Positions 35,182-43,255 of a stretch of DNA of 64,000 bases are shown here, in pieces (the first letter of the stretch is position 1; every line of letters starts with the position of its first letter). The notes under the pieces are model-generated. The model was given only the letters and a program-made list of their open reading frames with translations. It was not told the origin of the DNA and did not search any database. This DNA is from Ectopseudomonas chengduensis. Its GTDB lineage: Bacteria; Pseudomonadota; Gammaproteobacteria; Pseudomonadales; Pseudomonadaceae. A program made the translations under genes and the position numbers. Location: contig NZ_JACFYZ010000003.1 in NCBI RefSeq assembly GCF_015712065.1, positions 186,001 to 250,000 on the forward strand, read 5' to 3'.

Positions 35182-36551
35182 AGGTATCGATCGCCAGGCG
35201 CCTGGCCCTGATGTTCGCGCTGGCGGCCATTCTGATCACCTCGACCAGTGCGGTGCTGCTGCGCTGCTCCCTGAAGCAGTCGCTGGACGAACAGATGCAC
35301 AACGAGCTGATCCTGCGTCACTCCGTGCTCGACCCATTGCTGTCGAAGTACGAGTCGCCTGAGGACTGGGTCGGGGTGCACCAGAAACTGGACACCCTGA
35401 CACCTAGCGACGAGCGGGTGCTCTACTGGGTGCTGAGCGACGATAGCAACTATAGCTACGGCGGTGCGATGCCGGATGGTCAGGCTCGTTCGCAGCAGCC
35501 GGATGGTTTTTCCGTCATGGACATGCCGGATCATCACTGCCCGATGGTGCTGCTGACCAAAACCATTCCAGCCATGGGCAGCCGCCCGGAGCTGCGCTTC
35601 ATCGTCGGGCTTGATTCGACGCCCTTCATGGGCACGCTGGGGAATTTCACCAGAGCTCTTATCTTCACCTCGGCGCTGGGCATCGCCTTGGCGGCGCTGC
35701 TCGGTTACTGGGTTTCGCGGCTCGGTCTGAGACCGGTGCGCCGGTTGAGCAATCAGGCCAACAGCCTGCCGCCCGGCGACTCGAAACAGCGTTTGGAGAC
35801 CGAGGCGCTGCCCAGCGAGCTACAGGAACTGGCGGTGTCGTTCAATGGTGCACTCGCCCGACAGGAGGCTGCCTGGTGCCAGCTTGAAGGCTTCAATGCC
35901 AACGTGGCTCACGAGCTTCGCACGCCTCTGACCAACCTGATCGGACAGACCCAGGTCGCACTGGTCCATGACCGCGACCTGAACGAGCTTCAGGATCTGT
36001 TGCAATCCAATCTGGAAGAGCTGGAGCGCATGGGCGCCATCGTCAACGACATGCTGTTCCTGGCCGGTGCCGAAAGCGGCCAGCGGGCGACCGAATTGAG
36101 CGATGTCTCGCTGTACGAGGAAGCCTCCAAGACCGTGGAATACCTGGAGCCTGTGCTGTTCGACAAACACCTGAACGTGGTGATTGAGGGCGACATGCGG
36201 GCGCGTATCGACCGCCGGCTGTTCCACCGCTCTCTGGCCAACCTGCTGCAGAACGCGGCGCGCTACGCCGACCCGGGCAGCACCATCACGGTCAGTCTGG
36301 TGAGCAATGGCATGCAGGCCGAAGTGAGCGTGTCCAATGTCGGCGAGCCCATCGACAGCGAGCACCTGGAGCACCTGTTCGAGCGTTTCTACCGTGCCGA
36401 TGCGGCCAGGGCGCGTAGCGATGCGCATCATGGTCTGGGACTTTCGATCGTGCGCGCCGTGGCATCCATGCACGGCGGCCGTGTGTTCGCTCGCAGCGAG
36501 GCGGGCTGCAACACCTTCGGTTTTTCCCTCACCAGCGAATCGCTCGCCTGA
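35178..36551 (+). CDS. Heavy-metal-type sensor histidine kinase with a Met/His/Cys cluster
   Basis: Inner-membrane kinase of 457 residues: TM1 about 10-30, periplasmic domain about 31-157, TM2 about 158-178, HAMP, HisKA with H245 in NVAHELRTPL, and HATPase with NLLQNAARYA, ERFYRADAARARS and HHGLGLSIVRAVASMHGG. It follows the CusS/CopS pattern. The periplasmic domain contains M114, M116, H119, H120, C121 and M123 within ten residues (MDMPDHHCPM), plausible soft-metal ligands. Metal sensing is inferred from this and from family, not shown. Confidence 0.92.
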   Translation: MKVSIARRLALMFALAAILITSTSAVLLRCSLKQSLDEQMHNELILRHSVLDPLLSKYESPEDWVGVHQKLDTLTPSDERVLYWVLSDDSNYSYGGAMPDGQARSQQPDGFSVMDMPDHHCPMVLLTKTIPAMGSRPELRFIVGLDSTPFMGTLGNFTRALIFTSALGIALAALLGYWVSRLGLRPVRRLSNQANSLPPGDSKQRLETEALPSELQELAVSFNGALARQEAAWCQLEGFNANVAHELRTPLTNLIGQTQVALVHDRDLNELQDLLQSNLEELERMGAIVNDMLFLAGAESGQRATELSDVSLYEEASKTVEYLEPVLFDKHLNVVIEGDMRARIDRRLFHRSLANLLQNAARYADPGSTITVSLVSNGMQAEVSVSNVGEPIDSEHLEHLFERFYRADAARARSDAHHGLGLSIVRAVASMHGGRVFARSEAGCNTFGFSLTSESLA

Positions 36552-36603
36552 TGCCTTTCGTCGAACCAGGCAGTCCTGCCCGAGCTTGCCCGAGCGCAGC
36601 AGG

Positions 36604-36621
36604 CTGACATCTTCCTGTCAG
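36604..36621. promoter_or_regulatory. Regulatory box CTGACA-N6-TGTCAG, copy 3
   Basis: Same half-sites as copies 1 and 2 but with a 6-base spacer TCTTCC, followed by TCTGCGGTCA and a second TTGACGTCAG. It lies 70 bp upstream of the GTG start of the adaptor gene, so the pump operon appears to have its own regulated promoter. Confidence 0.65.
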
Positions 36622-36690
36622 TCTGCGGTCACCTTGACGTCAGTCTGCCCGCCCTAGAGTGGCCCTCACATCTTAGGTGAGGAGAGTGTC

Positions 36691-37866
36691 GTGGCAGAGC
36701 CCAGTACGTTCGGGAAATGGTTCGGTTCGGCCCTCGTCACGGGCTGTGTAGTGGCTGCCGTCGCTATCTATTTCTGGCCTGCACCGTCAGCGGCCACCGC
36801 TGCCGTGGCGGCTCCAGCGATTCCCGTCCGGGTCGTCACGGTGGAGCAGCGTTCGGTACCGGTACTGGTCAGCGCGTTGGGTACCGTCCGCTCGCTGCGT
36901 AGCGTGGATATCCGCCCGCAGGTCGATGGTGTGCTGGTCGAGATGCCGGTTCGGGAGGGGCAGCTCGTCAGCCGTGGCGATCTGCTCGCACGCATCGATG
37001 ACCGGGCCATCGTCGCCGCCCTGAATCAGGCCGAGGCGCAACTGGCCGTATCCCAGGCCCAGTTGGCGTCGGCCAGGTTGGATCTGAGGCGGTATCAGGC
37101 TCTGTCCAGGAGTTCCGCCATCTCGGCCCAGACACTTGATCAGCAGAGTGCGTTGGTGACGCAACTGCAGGCTACGGTGCGCACCAACGAGGCGAGTGTG
37201 GCGGCCAACCAGGTGCAACTTTCCCACACCCGTATCCATGCGCCGAACGACGGTCGGGTCGGCATTCATAACGTGCATGAAGGCAGCCTTCTGCGGGCTG
37301 GCGACGCGCAGGGACTGTTCTCGGTGGTGCAGCTGGATCCGATCAGCGTCGAGGTGGCGCTGCCCCAGGGGATGTTGCCGCAGTTGCAGGCACTGCTGGC
37401 CGGCAACGATCACAGCCCCGTTCCGTTGCAGGCCTACTCGAGTGACGGCGGCACCCTGTTGGGCGAGGGGCGACTGGCGCTGATCGACAACCGCGTGTCG
37501 AGCCAGACCGGCACCATCAGGCTCAAGGCTGATTTTGCCAACGCTGAAGGGCGCCTGTGGCCGGATCAGTCGGTGGCGGTGACGCTGCGGGTGCAGACCT
37601 TGGCCGATGCATTGGTGATACCGCAGCGCGCCCTGCGCCAGGGCATCGATCATGTGCTGGTGTGGCGTGTGGTGGACGGCAGCGTCGAGACGCAAGCCGT
37701 ACAAGTGCTCCATGCCGACAACGAGATCGCCGTGATCAATGGCTTGGCTGCCGGCGATTCGGTCGTGGTTGACGGCCACTCTCGCCTGCGTCCCGGTACG
37801 CCGGTGCGTATTCTCGATGAAGCGCCGGTGCGGGAGGCCGCTGTCGCTGAAAGGCGGGTGTTCTGA
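36691..37866 (+). CDS. RND efflux periplasmic adaptor (MdtA/MuxA-like)
   Basis: Membrane-fusion protein of 391 residues with an N-terminal anchor helix (about 12-30), barrel-sandwich segment VDIRPQVDGVLVEMPVREGQLVSRGDLLARID, an alpha-hairpin (about 110-175) and the beta-barrel segment beginning VQLDPISVEVALPQ. There is no lipobox, so it is held by the N-terminal helix. GTG start at 36691 with GAGGAG 6 bases upstream. Its stop overlaps the pump ATG (TGATG). No outer-membrane channel gene follows. Confidence 0.93.
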   Translation: MAEPSTFGKWFGSALVTGCVVAAVAIYFWPAPSAATAAVAAPAIPVRVVTVEQRSVPVLVSALGTVRSLRSVDIRPQVDGVLVEMPVREGQLVSRGDLLARIDDRAIVAALNQAEAQLAVSQAQLASARLDLRRYQALSRSSAISAQTLDQQSALVTQLQATVRTNEASVAANQVQLSHTRIHAPNDGRVGIHNVHEGSLLRAGDAQGLFSVVQLDPISVEVALPQGMLPQLQALLAGNDHSPVPLQAYSSDGGTLLGEGRLALIDNRVSSQTGTIRLKADFANAEGRLWPDQSVAVTLRVQTLADALVIPQRALRQGIDHVLVWRVVDGSVETQAVQVLHADNEIAVINGLAAGDSVVVDGHSRLRPGTPVRILDEAPVREAAVAERRVF

Positions 37867-40800
37867 TGAAGGGGCGCAGCCTGTATGCCTGGTTTATGGA
37901 TCACCCGGTCGGCACGATCCTGCTGACTGTCGCACTGGTGCTGATGGGTATGCTTGCCTTTCCCCGGCTGTCGATCGCGCCATTGCCCGAGGCGGATTTT
38001 CCGACCATTCAGATCACCGCCAGCCTGCCGGGGGCCAGTGCCGAGACCATGGCCTCATCGGTGGCGACGCCGTTGGAGGTGCAGTTCAGCAGCATTTCCG
38101 GCATCACCGAGATGACCTCTGCCAGCTCTCTGGGCATGCTCACGCTGACCTTGCAGTTCACGCTCGACAAGGACATCGACAGCGCCGCCCAGGAGGTTCA
38201 AGCGGCGATCAACACCGCCTCGGCGCGCTTGCCCGAGGACATGCCGAGTTTGCCTATCTGGCGCAAGGTCAACCCGGCGGACAGCCCAATCCTGATCCTC
38301 AGCGTCAATTCCGACACGCTGTCGCTGATCGAACTCAGCGACCAGGCCGAAACCGTCCTGGCGCGGCAGTTGAGCCAGATCCAGGGGGTTGGCCTGATCG
38401 ATCTGGTTGGCCAGCAGCGTCCGGCCATACGCATCCAGGCTCGTCCGGAAGTGCTGGCCGCTGCCGGCGTGACCATGGCCGATATCCGTGAGGCCGTGCA
38501 GCGCGCCAGCGTCAACCTGCCAAAGGGCGCGCTATTCGGCAGCAGCCGTATTTCCACGTTGGCGGTCAACGACCAGCTGTTCGAAGCGCACGAGTACGAA
38601 GACATCATCGTCACTTACCGCAACGGCTCTGCGGTGCGCGTCAAGGATCTGGCCACAGTTCGGCTTGGGGCGGAAAACGACTACACCGCGTATTGGCCGA
38701 ACGGCCGTCCTGGCGTTGCTCTGGTGATCCGTCGCCAGCCGGGTGCCAATATCGTCGCCACCGCCGACCGCATTCGGGCGGCCCTGCCTGGATTACGCGA
38801 GGCGCTGCCGGCGACCATGGAGGTCGAGGTTCTCAACGACCGTACCCGCACCATTCGCTCCTCGCTGCATGAGGTCATGCTGACCCTGGTCATCGCCGTC
38901 GTGTTGGTCATTGGGGTGATGGCCGTGTTCCTGCGCCAGTGGTCGGCGACTTTGATCGTTTCCGCCGTGCTGGGTGTTTCCCTGGTCGCCACCTGTGCGG
39001 TGATGTACCTGGCCGGCTTCAGCCTGAACAACCTGACGCTGGTGGCCATCGTGATTGCCGTGGGTTTCATCGTCGACGATGCGATTGTCGTGGTGGAGAA
39101 CATTCACCGTCACCTGGAGGCTGGCGAGAGCCGTTATGACGCGGCACTCAAGGGCGTGCGGGAAATCGGCTTCACCGTGATGTCGATCAGTGTCTCGCTG
39201 ATCGCGGCGTTCATTCCGCTGCTGTTCATGGGCGGGGTGATCGGTCGCCTGTTTCGCGAGTTCGCCCTGACCGCGACGGCGGCCATCCTGATTTCCGTGG
39301 TGGTCTGCCTGACGCTGGTGCCGACCCTGGCGGCGCTGTTCATGCAGGCGCCGAAGCACCAGGCGTCCCGCACATCGCGTTTCACCGACGGTTTGATCAA
39401 GGGCTATGACCGCGCCCTGCGTTGGGCGCTGGATCACCAGCGCAGCATGCTCGGCGTCTTCATGCTGAGCGTGGTGCTGAGCGTGGCGAGTTTCATGATG
39501 ATCCCCAAGGGCTTCTTCCCGCTGCAGGACACCGCTTTCGTCATGGGTTTCACCCAGGCGGCTGCCGATATTTCCTATGAAGAAATGGTCGCCAAGCACA
39601 AGCAGCTGGAAGCGATCATCAGCCGCGATCCGGCCGTGATCAGCTACAACCACGGCGTTGGTGGCGCCGCCAGTGACTCGATCGGTAACGGCCGCATGTG
39701 GCTGGTGCTGAGTGATCCCGGCCAGCGTGACGCAAGCGTCAGCGAAGTCATCGACCGTCTGCGTCCACAATTGGCCCAGGTGCCGGGTATTCAGGTCTTC
39801 CTGCGCGCGGCTCAGGACATCAACATCGGCGCGGGAGTGCCGCGCGCGCAATATCAATATGTATTGCGCGCGCAGAGCAGCGCGGAGCTGGCGCAGTGGA
39901 CGCGTGAACTGACCGAGCGCCTGCGGCAGATGCCGCAGTTCCAGGACGTGTCTCACGACCTGCAGCTGGACGCCAATATCACACGGTTGACCATCGACCG
40001 GGATGAGGCGGCCCGTTACGGTTTCTCCGCCGTCGATGTCGATAACGCCCTGTACGACGCATTTGGCCAGCGGCAGATCAATGAATTCCAGACCGAGACC
40101 AACCAGTACCAGGTGGTGCTTGAGCTGAGCACCGCACAGCGCGGTAACGCCGAGAGCCTGGCCTATTTCCACCTGCGTTCGCCGACCACCGGCGAGATGG
40201 TGCCGCTGCGTGCTTTCGCGCGTCTCGAAGCGCAGGAGAGCGGGCCTCAGGTCATCGCCCACAACGGCATGCTGCCGGCGGCCAATATCTCCTTCAACCT
40301 GAGTGCCGGGGTGGCGCTGGGCGATGCGGTGGCGCAACTCGAAGCTCTGCAACTGGAAATCGGTATGCCGGCCTCGGTGACCGGTACCTTCCAGGGCGCG
40401 GCTCAGGCGTTCCAGGCCTCGCTGGCCAGCCAGCCGCTGCTGATCCTTACCGCGCTGCTGGCGGTGTACATCATCCTTGGCGTGCTCTACGAGAGCTTCG
40501 TCCACCCGCTGACGATCCTCTCGACCCTTCCTTCTGCCGGTATTGGCGCGATCCTGTTGCTGTGGGCGTGGCAACTGGACTTCTCGATCATGGCGCTGAT
40601 CGGCCTGATCCTGCTGATCGGCATCGTCAAGAAGAACGGCATTCTGCTGATCGACTTCGCCCTGCATGCCCAGCGCGTAGACGGGCTATCGCCGCGCGAG
40701 GCGATCCACCAGGCCTGCCTCACCCGCTTTCGCCCGATCCTGATGACCACCCTGGCGGCACTGCTTGGCGCGGTGCCGCTGATGATGGCGTTCGGCACCG

Positions 40801-40967
40801 GAGCGGAGCTGCGCGAGCCACTGGGTGTGGCCATCGTCGGCGGGTTGATGCTCAGCCAGATGTTGACGCTGCTGACCACGCCAGTGGTGTACCTGGCGTT
40901 GGACCGGCTGTCCCGGCGCCGTACCCAGTATGACGCCAGCGTGCAGCCAACGGAGCGCGCGCTATGA
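37866..40967 (+). CDS. RND efflux permease, MdtC/MuxC-like HAE1 class
   Basis: Proton-driven pump of 1033 residues with the usual 12 helices and two large periplasmic loops. TM4 carries the proton-relay motif VGFIVDDAIVVVENI, that is, the two adjacent Asp of HAE1 (drug) pumps; the metal-type HME pumps have DGxVVMVEN instead. Family markers also include PGASAETMASSVATPLE near the start and GIVKKNGILLIDFA in TM10. Only one permease is present, whereas MdtBC and MuxBC use two. It is controlled by a metal-type two-component system, an unusual pairing. Confidence 0.94.
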   Translation: MKGRSLYAWFMDHPVGTILLTVALVLMGMLAFPRLSIAPLPEADFPTIQITASLPGASAETMASSVATPLEVQFSSISGITEMTSASSLGMLTLTLQFTLDKDIDSAAQEVQAAINTASARLPEDMPSLPIWRKVNPADSPILILSVNSDTLSLIELSDQAETVLARQLSQIQGVGLIDLVGQQRPAIRIQARPEVLAAAGVTMADIREAVQRASVNLPKGALFGSSRISTLAVNDQLFEAHEYEDIIVTYRNGSAVRVKDLATVRLGAENDYTAYWPNGRPGVALVIRRQPGANIVATADRIRAALPGLREALPATMEVEVLNDRTRTIRSSLHEVMLTLVIAVVLVIGVMAVFLRQWSATLIVSAVLGVSLVATCAVMYLAGFSLNNLTLVAIVIAVGFIVDDAIVVVENIHRHLEAGESRYDAALKGVREIGFTVMSISVSLIAAFIPLLFMGGVIGRLFREFALTATAAILISVVVCLTLVPTLAALFMQAPKHQASRTSRFTDGLIKGYDRALRWALDHQRSMLGVFMLSVVLSVASFMMIPKGFFPLQDTAFVMGFTQAAADISYEEMVAKHKQLEAIISRDPAVISYNHGVGGAASDSIGNGRMWLVLSDPGQRDASVSEVIDRLRPQLAQVPGIQVFLRAAQDINIGAGVPRAQYQYVLRAQSSAELAQWTRELTERLRQMPQFQDVSHDLQLDANITRLTIDRDEAARYGFSAVDVDNALYDAFGQRQINEFQTETNQYQVVLELSTAQRGNAESLAYFHLRSPTTGEMVPLRAFARLEAQESGPQVIAHNGMLPAANISFNLSAGVALGDAVAQLEALQLEIGMPASVTGTFQGAAQAFQASLASQPLLILTALLAVYIILGVLYESFVHPLTILSTLPSAGIGAILLLWAWQLDFSIMALIGLILLIGIVKKNGILLIDFALHAQRVDGLSPREAIHQACLTRFRPILMTTLAALLGAVPLMMAFGTGAELREPLGVAIVGGLMLSQMLTLLTTPVVYLALDRLSRRRTQYDASVQPTERAL

Positions 40968-41071
40968 CCGATGCCCGTCCTCTTCCCAATTACCGCTGCG
41001 GTGCATCAGGTACCGGAGTGATTGCAAGACCGTCCGGGCTGCGGGTCATCAGCCATCATGGAGTGCTGCAT

Positions 41072-41335
41072 ATGAACATTCGTAGGTTTTCTCTTGCAGG
41101 TCTGCTGGCCGTCATTATTCTGGGTAGTGCGTCGTTGCTCGCAGATGAAGGCACCGAGACACCAGCCTATACCTATGACACCAAGCTGGATATCGCCAGG
41201 GTTATACGCATCGAAGAGCCACAGTCGCAGACGTGCGAGGTGGTTCAGGCGACCATGACCTACGTGAATACTCAGGGATTGACGAAGACCCTCAGCTTCC
41301 TAAAGCTGGCCGACGTGTGTATCAGTAACGGCTAG
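41072..41335 (+). CDS. DUF2790 small periplasmic protein
   Basis: Protein of 87 residues with a signal peptide (MNIRRFSLAGLLAVIILGSASLLA). The mature part, YTYDTKLDIARVIRIEEPQSQ followed by TCEVVQATMTYVNTQGLTKTLSFLKLADVC, is the DUF2790 pattern with two cysteines that could form a disulfide. These proteins are of unknown function and common in Pseudomonas, often near stress or metal genes. An in-frame ATG at 40964 overlaps the pump stop (ATGA) and would extend the protein by 36 residues, but the signal peptide favours 41072 (GGAG 8 bases upstream). Confidence 0.82.
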   Translation: MNIRRFSLAGLLAVIILGSASLLADEGTETPAYTYDTKLDIARVIRIEEPQSQTCEVVQATMTYVNTQGLTKTLSFLKLADVCISNG

Positions 41336-41422
41336 GGGCGGTATGACCTTCAGGATTGGTCGCTCTATGTTGCTGGCTCATTGCGGTCTGGTTTCGGGGC
41401 TGGACAGCCACAACTCCTCGTT

Positions 41423-41606
41423 GGCGGTGCCGACTACCGCCTGGCCGGCACGCCGTCCGGTGCAGGTGACGCAGGATCTGGCCAGCTTCTGGGCCAACAC
41501 CTATCTGGAAGTGAGGAAGGACCTCAAGGGCCGCTACCCCAAGCACTACTGGCCTGACGACCCGCTGATTGCCGAGCCCACCGCGCGGGCCAAACCGAGA
41601 AAATGA
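41423..41606 (+). pseudogene. Duplicated hrpB remnant (3' end)
   Basis: From 41445 to the stop at 41606 the sequence reads as the last 53 codons of hrpB, from PARRPVQVTQ to TARAKPRK. By hand count it differs from 31717-31878 at 20 of 162 bases but at only one amino acid (K to R). Just upstream, 41423-41446 encodes GGADYRLA in another frame, matching hrpB codons at 30955-30978; about 735 bp between the two matches is missing. It lies directly before the TlpA-like gene. Confidence 0.9.
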
Positions 41607-41613
41607 GAAGTCG

Positions 41614-42420
41614 ATGCTGACCCTGGACGTCGGGCCCTTGGCCCTTGGTGTTTCCCATGTGCTGCTGTTTGGCAGTCTGCTGCTGGCCACACTGGTTGGC
41701 TGGTTGATCGGTCGTCGCCACGGCTGCAATCCGGAAAGTCAGTTGTTTCGGATGCTGATGCTGGGGCTGCTGGTGGCGCGCCTGGCCTTCGTGCTGGTGT
41801 ATGCCGGTTACTACCGCGATGAGCCGTGGCGGGTGGTGGATATCCGTGATGGCGGCTTCATCGCCTGGCCGGGTGTGCTCGCGGGACTTGCGTTGGGCGC
41901 CTGGTATCTCTGGCGCCAGGCACAATTGCGCCGACCGTTGGGCGTGGCGATGGGCGTCGGTCTGGCGCTGTGGCTCGGCGGCAACCTGATGTTGCATGCG
42001 CTGGAGCAGGGCACGCGACTGCCTGATCTGCAGGTGCGGGATATGCAGGGTAATCCGGTGAACCTGCGTGACTACGCCGGCCAGCCGCTGGTGGTCAACC
42101 TGTGGGCCACCTGGTGCCCGCCGTGTCGACGTGAGATGCCGGTGCTGATGCAGGCGCAGCAGCGTGAGGCTGCTATCACCATCCTGTTCGTCAACCAGGG
42201 GGAAAGTGCTGCGTTGGTGGGTGAGTTCCTCGCCGCACAGCAACTGAGTCTGGACAACCTGCTGCTTGATGAGCAGGTGCAGCTGGGTCAGTTGGTGGGC
42301 TCGCGGGCGTTACCCACCACGCTGTTCTACGATGCCGAGGGCCGGCAGGTCGGCAGTCATCTAGGCGAGCTGTCGCATGCCAGTCTGGAGCGGGCAATGG
42401 AACGATTGCGGGGCGATTGA
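41614..42420 (+). CDS. TlpA-like thioredoxin fused to an Lgt-like membrane domain
   Basis: Protein of 268 residues. The N-terminal part (about 1-130) has four or five helices and resembles the prolipoprotein diacylglyceryl transferase membrane fold (GGFIAWPGVLAG, MGVGLALWLGGNLM) without its full catalytic set. The C-terminal part (about 135-268) is a periplasmic TlpA/ResA-type thioredoxin with the CxxC of ATWCPPCRREMP and the cis-Pro of ALPTTLFYD. Likely a membrane-tethered disulfide reductase. Start ATG 41614, 7 bp after the hrpB remnant; in the ancestor it probably followed hrpB directly. Confidence 0.85.
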   Translation: MLTLDVGPLALGVSHVLLFGSLLLATLVGWLIGRRHGCNPESQLFRMLMLGLLVARLAFVLVYAGYYRDEPWRVVDIRDGGFIAWPGVLAGLALGAWYLWRQAQLRRPLGVAMGVGLALWLGGNLMLHALEQGTRLPDLQVRDMQGNPVNLRDYAGQPLVVNLWATWCPPCRREMPVLMQAQQREAAITILFVNQGESAALVGEFLAAQQLSLDNLLLDEQVQLGQLVGSRALPTTLFYDAEGRQVGSHLGELSHASLERAMERLRGD

Positions 42421-42424
42421 CGCG

Positions 42425-43159
42425 TCAATACAGCCACAGATCCTCGCCGGCATCCTGCAACCGCTGATACACCCGGTCCAGGTCCTCGCGCAGGCGCTCG
42501 GCATCAGGCGCACGTTGCGAATAGATCAGCCGCAGCGGCAGACGCTGTACCTCGACGAAGGGCAGGTCGTCCATGCCCAGTGTGCGTTTGGCCTGTTCGA
42601 CGGGGGCCTGATAGTCCAGCAGGTAGTCACCGCGTCGGCGCTGGAGCATTTCCAGGGCCGAGGTGTGGTTGGCGGTACGGTGATGAGTGATATTGCGCGC
42701 CGGATCTGTCAGCCATTGATTGACGTCCTGCCAGTAGCTGTAGCCGGTGATCAGGATCACCCCGCGATCCTGCAGATCATCCGGAATGCGCGGTGCAGGT
42801 GTGTCGTGGCGAAAATACAGGTTGAGGGTGATCTCCCCCAGCAGGTGCTTGCCTTCAAGGGTGTGCTCGACCAGCTCCGGCTTGCCTGAGGCGCCGGCCC
42901 AGATATGTATGCTGCCGTCGAGCAGACCGCTATAGAGGCGGGCGCCGGGGTAGGAGCGAAAGTCTGCCTGGTATCCCGCCTCGTCGAGCAGGCGTGCGGC
43001 CAGCTCCAGGCCCGAGCCGCTGGGCTGGCCTTGCGCGTCGGTATAGGAATAGGGCGGAAACTCGTAGTAACCCACGTGAACGCGTTGCCTGGCCTCGGCA
43101 GCATGAGCGGCGTGTAGCCATAGCAGGGCGATGAATATCAGGCAGAAGCGTCTTGGCAT
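42425..43159 (-). CDS. Periplasmic PBP-fold binding protein
   Basis: Protein of 244 residues with a signal peptide (MPRRFCLIFIALLWLHAAHA) and a SBP_bac_3-type fold: VHVGYYEFPPYSYTDAQGQPSG at the start and LEMLQRRRGDYLLDYQAPVE in the second half. The typical amino-acid-binding Arg/Asp pair is not clear. No permease genes are near, so it may sense or have an orphan role. It is convergent with the TlpA-like gene (4-bp gap). Confidence 0.78.
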   Translation of the reverse strand: MPRRFCLIFIALLWLHAAHAAEARQRVHVGYYEFPPYSYTDAQGQPSGSGLELAARLLDEAGYQADFRSYPGARLYSGLLDGSIHIWAGASGKPELVEHTLEGKHLLGEITLNLYFRHDTPAPRIPDDLQDRGVILITGYSYWQDVNQWLTDPARNITHHRTANHTSALEMLQRRRGDYLLDYQAPVEQAKRTLGMDDLPFVEVQRLPLRLIYSQRAPDAERLREDLDRVYQRLQDAGEDLWLY

Positions 43160-43255
43160 CCGGTTATCGCGGCTCTTCGCCGTCTTTTCGTTGTTATCGA
43201 GTGGTGCCTAACGAGCATGGACAAGTCGCGGTGGATTTGTCCAGTTCTGCACGGT

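Noticed and set aside
38793-40667. Minus-strand ORF of 624 codons opposite the RND pump
   Set aside because: Low-complexity Gln/His/Arg composition; the plus strand encodes a complete RND protein.
36691-40967. Heavy-metal RND (CzcA/CusA-type) assignment for the pump
   Set aside because: Despite the metal-type regulator pair, the permease has VDDAIVVVEN typical of drug pumps and lacks the HME signature.
40964-41071. 36-codon N-terminal extension of the DUF2790 protein, coupled to the pump by ATGA
   Set aside because: It would bury the signal peptide; the internal ATG with GGAG upstream is better. Coupling cannot be fully excluded.
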